Assembly (NCBI GenBank): GCA_964407055.1
Contig: CAYOUD010000106.1
Span: forward strand, 1 to 9,559
Direction: 5' to 3'
Origin: JAQIBY01 sp964407055
Lineage (GTDB): Bacteria; Bacteroidota; Bacteroidia; Bacteroidales; ML635J-15
Length of the DNA: 9,559 bases
The notes beneath the pieces are model-generated. The model did no database searches. It had not been told where the DNA came from and worked only from the letters and a program-made list of their open reading frames with translations. The position numbers and the translations under genes are program-made. Shown here piece after piece: positions 1 to 7,100 of this stretch. How positions within the stretch are numbered: position 1 is the first letter of the stretch; each line of letters begins with the position of its first letter.

Positions 1-904
1 TTAAAAACTCAATTTGAGGCTTCAGCAGGTTTTGGGCTTTGCTAATTGCGAGGCCTTTTTTTATGTAAAGTTCAGCTTCAGCAAGATTGTTGGATTTCAA
101 ATGGGCAAGAGCTGTATTTTTATAAATACGTGATTTTAGTATTATGTTATCGACTTTTTCTGCTTCCCATTCAGCCTCTTCCAGCATGTTGATTGCCTCT
201 TGGATTCTGTTGGTTTTCACATAAATAGAAGCAATATTACTCAGGAGTTGTGCTTCAAATCTATTCGTGTTAATCAGGCGATAAAAATGGAGGCTTTTTT
301 CGTAAAAATATAGGGCGGAGTCGGAGTTTTCAAAATTTTCTTCATAAAGAACACCCAAGTTATTGTATGTTGATGCTAACCCGGCGGTATCCATGAGATT
401 TCGTTTGCTGTTGAGGGAAAGTTTATGATATTTTAGCGCTTTAGTTTCTTCGTTTATTTCCTGAAATAGTACGCCTAAGTTATTGTAAACCTTTGCTTGC
501 GATTCTTTATCGCCTGAGCTGCTAAAAATGTCTAATGCCTGATGGTAGTAATCTGTAGCCTGATCGTATTTTCCTTCCAATTCATAAGTTACTGCAATGT
601 TAGAGAGCATTCTACCAATTTCTGTGCTGTCGTTGATTTCGTGGTATTCATGTTTTGCAATTTCAAAGAAATCTCTTGCTGCTTTAATTTCTCCACGCTG
701 ATAGCAGCTTACTCCGCAACCGGCAATGTTTTGTAAAGGAATGGCAATAATACCGGTTTGAATGATGTGTTTTGATTTCTCTATGTAATGAGGCAAACTG
801 TCTTCAGGTGCTGATAAAATTTGAGCAGGGAAATTTTGGGCAAAGCTTGTAATATGCCAAGACAATATTAGTACTATACTCCAAATTAAGTGTCGCGCTT
901 TCAT
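1..904 (-). CDS. Secreted tetratricopeptide-repeat protein, N-terminal part (runs off left edge)
   Basis: The frame is open from an ATG at 904-902 to the window edge (301 complete codons), with no stop seen, so the C-terminus is missing. Residues 1-22 form a signal peptide (Lys/Arg start, hydrophobic core, ending SFA before Gln23), which supports this start. The rest is helical TPR. One degenerate unit lies near residues 59-92. Clear units follow at about 98-131, 137-171, 177-212, 217-251 and 257-291, with repeated YNNLGVLY/SNIAxxY helix-A signatures and a period near 40. In Bacteroidota, exported TPR arrays like this often precede a transmembrane helix and a histidine kinase or LuxR-type HTH domain; that part would lie outside the window, so signalling is only an inference. 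It starts 101 bp after the OmpA-family stop on the same strand. No convincing terminator or promoter separates the two, so co-transcription is undecided. The call of TPR protein is firm; its role is unknown. Confidence 0.88.
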   Translation of the reverse strand, partial: MKARHLIWSIVLILSWHITSFAQNFPAQILSAPEDSLPHYIEKSKHIIQTGIIAIPLQNIAGCGVSCYQRGEIKAARDFFEIAKHEYHEINDSTEIGRMLSNIAVTYELEGKYDQATDYYHQALDIFSSSGDKESQAKVYNNLGVLFQEINEETKALKYHKLSLNSKRNLMDTAGLASTYNNLGVLYEENFENSDSALYFYEKSLHFYRLINTNRFEAQLLSNIASIYVKTNRIQEAINMLEEAEWEAEKVDNIILKSRIYKNTALAHLKSNNLAEAELYIKKGLAISKAQNLLKPQIEFL

Positions 905-1005
905 CAAATATAAATAACTACTCTGTAAAAATATCTGGTGTTTATTCCTGTTTTTCGGTCAAAATCACATGAAACAAAATATTATTATTAACGAACAGTG
1001 ACAAT

Positions 1006-3024
1006 TTATTTTGACGCGCTATTAATTACAGGTTGTTTTTCACTAAAACCAGTTACTTTAAATTCAGTACGGCGGTTCATTTGATGTTCGGGTTCGGTGC
1101 ATTGTACTCCATCAGAACAATTATTCACGAGTTCATACTCACCATATCCTTTGGCGGTAATACGGTCTTTAGAAATGCCTTTTGAAATGATGTATTGAAC
1201 CGCTGATTCTGCACGTCTTTGAGATAGATTTTCGTTATAGATTTTTGTTCCGCGTGAATCGGTGTGCGAACCTAACTCAATAATAATTTGCGGATTATCA
1301 GTCAGCAAAGTAACGATTTTATCCAATTCAATTGCTGCATCATGTCGAATATTCCATTTATTATAATCATAATAAATGTTTTCGATAACGATTGGCTTGT
1401 CAATGACAATTCGTTCAAAAATCAAATCAATAAAAACGGTATCGTTCATTGTCTCGCATGTTGTGGTAATTTCTTGTGCTAATGCGAAAAAATCAGGATT
1501 TGTGCCATGCACCATGTAGGTTTCGTTACAATTTAATTGCGTATGATAAACTGCCGGTGTTATTTGGGGAATGGCGATCAAATCTTCAGAATTTTTATAA
1601 TGATAATGCACATTAATTCCCGGCAATGGTTTTAGGCTGCCGTCATCAAATTCTTCGTAGGTTGCAACTACAAGTGTCAGCTCTGTTGGCAATGGTGGTG
1701 GGGGAGGTGAATAAACAAAGCTGTAAATATCATCACTACCTACTCCTCCATACCTGTTTGAGGCAAAATATCCCATAATCTCGGGTTCGGTGAAAATAAC
1801 TGCAAAATCATCTTTAGGAGAGTTTATTGGATATTTAAGATTTCCGGGACTTGTCCAGTTGTTTTTACTGCCGGTAGATTCAAATAAATCTAAGCCACCC
1901 ATGCCAAGATGTCCGTTACTTGAGAAATATAGTTTACCGTTGGTATCGAATGAGGGAAAAAGCTCTTTTCCCGTTGTATTGATTATTGAGCCTAAGTTTT
2001 GCGGATCGCTCCATTCACCTGTGGATTGTTTTTCGCTGTAATAGATGTCGGTTTCTCCGTATCCACCGGGCATATCAGAAACAAAATACAAAGTATTTCC
2101 ATCCAGAGACAATGTGGGATGCCCTACCGAATAGTTTTCAGCATTATTGTGTTCAAATTCGCTTATGTTTTGCCAATTGCCGTCCACGAGTTCAGCAGTG
2201 TATATTTCAAGCCTGTTTGTGTAAATATCGGCTTCTTCTTTGAACCAAGCAGTAGGATCTGGATTTTGAGTTTTGTAATTTTTCTTTACGGATTTTGTGC
2301 GAGTAAAATATAGCGTGTTTGTTTTTTTATCAAAATATCCGGGTCCATTATGATAATCATGATTTATTCCCGGAATAAATGAAATGGTTTTCACATTACC
2401 GGAAATGTCATTATTTACTTTGTAAAGCTTCAAATACGGATTACCCGTCCATTCATATGTGTCATTTTTGCCTGATTTTCTGCTTTTATCGATACGATCA
2501 GAGGTGATTAAAAAACCATCTCCAAATTCTATTAATCCAAAATCTGCATTTTCGGAGTTTAAATGTTTCTCGTTTTTCACGATAAATTCAGGTTCTGTTT
2601 CTGTCCAGACCAAAATATCACGGCAAATTTCAATGTTTTCATCGGTAATTTTTGATTTTGCAGGCTCAATTTCTTTTAATTTTTGATATTGCAGGATTGC
2701 ATCCGAATATTTGCCTTCGGACTTGAGTAAATCGGCATAAATAATGATGTCTTCGGCAATTGCTGCTTCCGAATTAATCAATTTGGACAACCAGGATTCA
2801 GCAGATTTTGTGTCATTTGTTTTCATGTAACAATACGTGATATATCGTATGTCTGTAGGATTGGGTGTATTGGTTTTAAAATGATTTTGATAGGTTTCAA
2901 TCGCTTTGACATATTCAAAATTTTGCATGTATTGTTCCGCTTTCGGCGAACTGCTTTGTGCGAATGTAAAACTTGACAGCGTAAAAATAAAAAACAGCGT
3001 TATTATGGTATATATCGTTTTCAT
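1006..3024 (-). CDS. PorE-like OmpA-family protein (TPR, PD40 propeller, CRD-like, OmpA C-terminal)
   Basis: A complete 672-residue protein. Residues 1-22 are a signal peptide ending TFA before Gln23. No lipobox Cys is present, so it is probably soluble periplasmic rather than a lipoprotein. TPR-like helices span about 26-125. PD40/WD40-like beta-propeller blades follow at about 224-242, 300-330 (LDGNTLYFVSD), 354-383 (NGKLYFSSNG) and 404-436 (GYFASNRYGG). A proline linker (440-446) leads to a beta-rich stretch at 447-535 resembling a carboxypeptidase regulatory domain. An OmpA C-terminal domain covers about 545-658. It keeps Asp589 in HTDSRG and Arg604 in LSQRRA, 15 apart as in E. coli OmpA, where they bind diaminopimelate. 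Cys636 and Cys642 may form a loop disulfide. The domain order matches PorE of the T9SS. The gene starts 43 bp after the PorP/SprF-family stop with only an A-rich leader between them, so they are probably one operon. Inferred role: tethering the outer-membrane secretion or adhesin complex to peptidoglycan. Confidence 0.9.
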   Translation of the reverse strand: MKTIYTIITLFFIFTLSSFTFAQSSSPKAEQYMQNFEYVKAIETYQNHFKTNTPNPTDIRYITYCYMKTNDTKSAESWLSKLINSEAAIAEDIIIYADLLKSEGKYSDAILQYQKLKEIEPAKSKITDENIEICRDILVWTETEPEFIVKNEKHLNSENADFGLIEFGDGFLITSDRIDKSRKSGKNDTYEWTGNPYLKLYKVNNDISGNVKTISFIPGINHDYHNGPGYFDKKTNTLYFTRTKSVKKNYKTQNPDPTAWFKEEADIYTNRLEIYTAELVDGNWQNISEFEHNNAENYSVGHPTLSLDGNTLYFVSDMPGGYGETDIYYSEKQSTGEWSDPQNLGSIINTTGKELFPSFDTNGKLYFSSNGHLGMGGLDLFESTGSKNNWTSPGNLKYPINSPKDDFAVIFTEPEIMGYFASNRYGGVGSDDIYSFVYSPPPPPLPTELTLVVATYEEFDDGSLKPLPGINVHYHYKNSEDLIAIPQITPAVYHTQLNCNETYMVHGTNPDFFALAQEITTTCETMNDTVFIDLIFERIVIDKPIVIENIYYDYNKWNIRHDAAIELDKIVTLLTDNPQIIIELGSHTDSRGTKIYNENLSQRRAESAVQYIISKGISKDRITAKGYGEYELVNNCSDGVQCTEPEHQMNRRTEFKVTGFSEKQPVINSASK

Positions 3025-3067
3025 AAGTTCATTTTTTTAGTGTTTTTCTTTCGTTTTAGATATGGTT

Positions 3068-4021
3068 TTAGAAATATCTCGGGGTTTTCATTCTGGTTTC
3101 GATTTTTCTTGGCAACGTATAATTGAGCATTATTTCATGTCCGGCGAAATTGCTTAATGCCGTAAGTGAATGCGTATAAGCATATCCGATAATCCACGAT
3201 GGATTGAGGTTCCATTGAGTCATGACAATTAATGCATCGCGCTTGCGCAAAGAATTGTCTAAACTTTGGTCGGTAAGCAGATTCGCCCCAAAACGATATG
3301 ATGCACCAATCCAAAATGTGTTTTTGAATAAAAAGTGAGTCGTAACATCTATGTTTGTGAGTGCTTTAAAATCTTCACGAATTAAGATGCTTGGTTTTGC
3401 TTTTACTTCTTCGCCGAGATCAAAAACATAGCCGGCGGTGAAGTAGTAATGCCTTTCTTGTTTTGCCACAAATCCATCAGGGGATTCAATCAGACTTCCA
3501 AGCATGTCGGTAACCGATAGTCCGGCATAAAAGCGTTCCGAGTACAGAAATAATCCCATTTTGGGGTCAAACCGCAATGAATTTACGCGGGTTAATGGAA
3601 TCGAAGGGTCGTCAATCGATTCTGAGATTAATTCTCGTCCGTCAAGGCTAAAATATGATATCCCTGCAGCTAAACCCATTGAAAGTTTTAACTTTTCGTT
3701 AATCTTGAGAATATACGAATAATTTGCCCAAAACGATTGACGAGATTCAGCTCCTATATTGTCATTAATAAGTTGTAACCCCAAGCCCATATTTGATAAA
3801 GGTGAGCCTTCAATACTTACTGATTGTGTATTGGGAGAGCCTTCGAGTCCTGTCCATGGAGCAGAATACATTAAGTTAACACTTGTCCATTCTTTTGTTC
3901 CCGCATAAGCTGGGTTAATTGTCATTGGGTCAAAAATATACTGATTTGAAATGTAGTTTTGCTGAGCAAATAAACTTGTTCCCCAAAGCAATAATATCAA
4001 TAATGTGTATGTCTTTTTCAT
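3068..4021 (-). CDS. PorP/SprF family type IX secretion membrane protein
   Basis: A complete 317-residue protein, the usual family size. Residues 1-19 form a signal peptide ending LFA before Gln20. The family signature near the mature N-terminus is clear: QYIFDPMTINPAYAG (27-41), then PWTGLEGSPNTQSVSI (55-70), GLGLQLINDNIG (79-90) and a run of alternating amphipathic beta-strands typical of an outer-membrane barrel. It ends MKTPRYF, close to the common family terminus. In Flavobacterium johnsoniae, SprF is encoded beside sprB and is needed for SprB to reach the surface; type B sorting domains in general rely on such a partner. Here the gene lies directly downstream of a type B substrate, so it is most simply the cognate export or surface-attachment partner of that protein (inference). 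Many paralogues exist per genome, so I give no single gene name. The ATG at 4021 is supported by the signal peptide that follows it. Confidence 0.93.
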   Translation of the reverse strand: MKKTYTLLILLLWGTSLFAQQNYISNQYIFDPMTINPAYAGTKEWTSVNLMYSAPWTGLEGSPNTQSVSIEGSPLSNMGLGLQLINDNIGAESRQSFWANYSYILKINEKLKLSMGLAAGISYFSLDGRELISESIDDPSIPLTRVNSLRFDPKMGLFLYSERFYAGLSVTDMLGSLIESPDGFVAKQERHYYFTAGYVFDLGEEVKAKPSILIREDFKALTNIDVTTHFLFKNTFWIGASYRFGANLLTDQSLDNSLRKRDALIVMTQWNLNPSWIIGYAYTHSLTALSNFAGHEIMLNYTLPRKIETRMKTPRYF

Positions 4022-4023
4022 AA

Positions 4024-4155
4024 TTAGCAGTTTTTAATCAAAGCAAACTGCACACAAGTATTCAAATTGCATATTGCTATGCTGGAGCTTTCTTCACCCT
4101 TATAGGTAGTTGAGCTATTTTGATACTTGTATGCTATTTGCAAATTTTTACTCAT
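4024..4155 (-). CDS. Candidate 43-residue small ORF, unrecognised
   Basis: An ATG at 4155-4153, preceded by the A/G-rich stretch AAAGAAAA, opens 43 codons ending in TAA at 4026-4024, just 2 nt before the PorP/SprF-type ATG. The peptide is polar, begins MSKNLQIAYKYQ and ends with three Cys in the last 15 residues (ICNLNTC...KNC). It has no signal peptide or transmembrane segment. I recognise no family. The tight spacing could allow translational coupling, but the ORF lies almost entirely over the inverted repeat at 4043-4141, and a 43-codon frame can easily arise by chance. Treat it as doubtful. Confidence 0.22.
   Translation of the reverse strand: MSKNLQIAYKYQNSSTTYKGEESSSIAICNLNTCVQFALIKNC
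4043..4141 (-). other. Long imperfect inverted repeat, possible structured RNA element before the porP/sprF-type gene
   Basis: On the minus strand the arm at 4141-4119 pairs with the arm at 4066-4043. The pairing is five base pairs (GCAAA/TTTGC), a 2x2 internal loop, then 16 pairs with one G-U and one bulged A. The enclosed segment contains GCATA-GCAA-TATGC (4082-4069), a perfect 5-bp stem with a GNRA tetraloop. It lies in the 171-bp spacer between the giant gene's stop and the PorP/SprF-type start. The 3' side is not followed by a clean U-tract, so it is not a standard intrinsic terminator. A role as attenuator, processing site or stabiliser is inference. Confidence 0.45.
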
Positions 4156-4192
4156 TTTTCTTTATTTGTTTGAAATCACGGTTTTTTACGAT

Positions 4193-7100
4193 CTAATCAA
4201 GAATTGTAATGTAACCATTGACTGTCCTGTATTCATCACAGATTTTCACTTTTAGTACATAGAAATAAGTTCCTTCACTTAAATTGCTGCCATCCCATAA
4301 ATTGTCATAGGATTTTTTGCTGTAAACCTCGTTACCCCAACGATTAAGGATAACCAGTTCGTTGTCGGGATACAGTTCTAAATTGGAAATCACGAAGAAA
4401 TCGTTAATCCCATCATTGTTCGGAGTAAAGACATTGTTTTGTACAAGTTCTACACCGATAACATCTGAATCGATAATGACATCATAAGTAACTTCACAAC
4501 CCAAATAGTCAGTAACAGTTACGGTAATGGTTCCTGCATTAAGATTTCTTGCTACATTGGTATTTGAGCCATCAGCCCAGCTATATTCAAAATCTCCAGA
4601 ACCTCCGTAAGCTTCAATTTCGGCAGTTCCATCGCTATTGCCACTACAATCGGCGCTAGTTGTTGAAACTAAGTCAATTATTATCTCATCACTGCTTTCT
4701 GCTGAAACTTCAGTAACAGCAGGACACTCATTCGCATCTTGAATATAAATCACATAATCACCTGCATGCAAACTATCAATTAGATTTGAGTAGTAAGTGT
4801 CTTCTCCGTTGACAACAAATGTGTAAGGGGCCATACCACCTTCTGTGTTTATTTGAACAGTTACATCGTTAAGCCCGTAACAACTGTTTTCGGAAACAAT
4901 TTCAGCACTTGCGTTAAGTGTATTCAAGCTTGCAACCGGAATTTCAATAATTTCAGATAGACAATTGTTTTCATCGGTAGCTACAAGCGAAAGCGTTGTG
5001 TTATTAACAAGATTCTCAAATCTTCCTGATTGAGTCCAGGTTTGTCCGGCATCAATTGAGTATTGATAGTTTCCGTTTCCTCCACTGGCTGTTAGTTCAA
5101 CTCCAACAATTCCTGTTTCACAATATGCGGTATAGCTTAATGTTAATGCTTCAGGAGTTCCGATTGTCGCATTTGCAATTTCAGAACATCCATTTTCGTC
5201 TTCAACAAAAACAGTATATGTTCCGGAAGATAGCCCGACAAAACTGTTTGAAGATTGTGGTGTTCCATCATTAAGCGTGTATGTGACTTCTCCGAATGCG
5301 CCTTCAACGGAAACGGTTATTTCTGCATCGCTCGCATCATTACAAGTTACTGGAGAAGATGCTTCTACAGTAACCTCCATCAGCGAAACATGCACATCCT
5401 GATCACAGGTTGAAATGTTTCCGTTAACATCCGTTACTGTCCATGTTACTGTTGTTGTCCCGGCAGGAAATACAGCCGGTGCATTATTTGAGATTTGATC
5501 AATTCCGCAATTGTCATATGCGTCAGGTTCAGTCAGCTCGATTATGTTTGAGCAGGCATTGATGTCATCAGGACAAGTAATTGTTGGAAATTCTACGTCC
5601 GTAACGGTTACAATTTGCTCACAAGTTGTCATGTTTCCGCCATAATCAGTAACAGTCCATGTTATTGTTGTGTTTCCCAAAGGATATGGGTCGGATAATG
5701 CTAGCATATCGCTTCTCTCGCCATTTACTGTCATTACTCCACAATTATCATTAACTGTAGGAGTACCAATCACAACACCTGTTGCTTCACAAGAAAAAGC
5801 ATCACTATTAACAGCCACATCAGCAGGACAAGTGATTGTTGGGTCCTCAGAATCTAAAACAGTAACTATAATATTAGCATCATCACAATTTAAAGGATTA
5901 ATTACTTCACAAATCTGATATGATAAATTGTATGTTCCAACTGCTAATCCAGCGGGGACATTCAGATCTCCGTTTGCTGCAATGCTAATACCACTGCTAC
6001 CACCATCGTCTGTTAAAGTAATAGTTACATCATTAAAATCAACAGGACTAGCATCAAGTAAGTCATTAGAGAGAACATTTCCGGCAATTCCACCAAGTTC
6101 ACAATCTACAGGAGTTGAAGTAAAATCGTCATCAACTGCATCAATAGAAGGTGCGAGTATTGTAACGAACACTTGAGCATCATCACAATTGCCAGGATTT
6201 AAGATTTCACAAATTTGATATGTCAAATAATACGTGCCTGCAGGAGTTCCTGGAAGAACATCAACAGTACCATCAAGATTAAGAACCAAATATCCATTAT
6301 CTTCAGGTATCGTTTCAATCAGACTCACTTCAGCTGTATCAACCGGATTACCATTCAAGTAATCATTATCAAACACAATTACAACAGCTGTTTCGCCTGC
6401 AAAGCCATTAACATCGTAAGCATAATCATCATTTGCAATAATGCTTGCACTAGCGACAGTAATAATTACATCAGCATCGTCACAATTCAACGGATTTACG
6501 ATTTCACAAATCTGATAAGTAAGAATATAAGTACCTTCAGGTGTTCCAGGAGCTAAATCTACACTACCATCAGGATTTAATGTTAGATATCCATTAGGTT
6601 CAGGAACAGTTTCTGTAAGGATTACTTCGGCAGGATTAACAGGATCTCCATTTAACAAATCGTTGTCAAACACATTTAAGATTCCATTTACTCCTGTGTA
6701 ACCGTTTACATCAGCCTCAATATCATCATTTGCAATAATAGGAGTTGCTGCAACAGTAATCGTCACAAGTGCATCGTCGCAATTTAACGGATTAATGATT
6801 TCACAAATCTCATAAGTCAAATAATAAGTACCTTCAGGTGTTCCAGGGGCAACATTCACAGTTCCATCAGGATTTAAAGTCAAATATCCATTTGGGTCAG
6901 CAATTGTTTCAGCTAAATTCACGTCTGCAGGATCAACTGGACTACCACTTAATAAGTCATTATCAAAAACATTAACAACTGCAACATCTCCGGTATAACC
7001 ATTAATATCATAAGCAAAATCATCGTTTGCAATTATTGAAGCTGCAGCAACAGTGATTGTAATAATTGCATCATCACAATTTAAAGGATTTACAATTTCA

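Noticed and set aside
905..912. TATATTTG on the minus strand, matching the Bacteroidota -7 box TAnnTTTG, directly before the TPR gene
   Set aside because: It abuts the ATG, which would put the transcript start inside the start codon, and there is no TTTG at the proper upstream distance.
905..1005. Intrinsic terminator or small RNA between the OmpA-family and TPR genes
   Set aside because: Only weak AT pairings (such as TCAC/GTGA across a 31-nt loop) are present; no GC-rich stem with a U-tract was found.
542..2686. Plus-strand ORFs opposite the TPR and OmpA-family genes (for example 542-736, 1288-1482, 1790-2041, 1986-2243, 1999-2313, 2459-2686)
   Set aside because: They overlap one another and lie antisense to genes with clear domain content; no ribosome-binding or family evidence supports them.
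4043..4141. Inverted-repeat arms read as terminal repeats of a small insertion element (MITE)
   Set aside because: No clear target-site duplication flanks it and no second copy is in the window. It remains possible only if other genomic copies are found.
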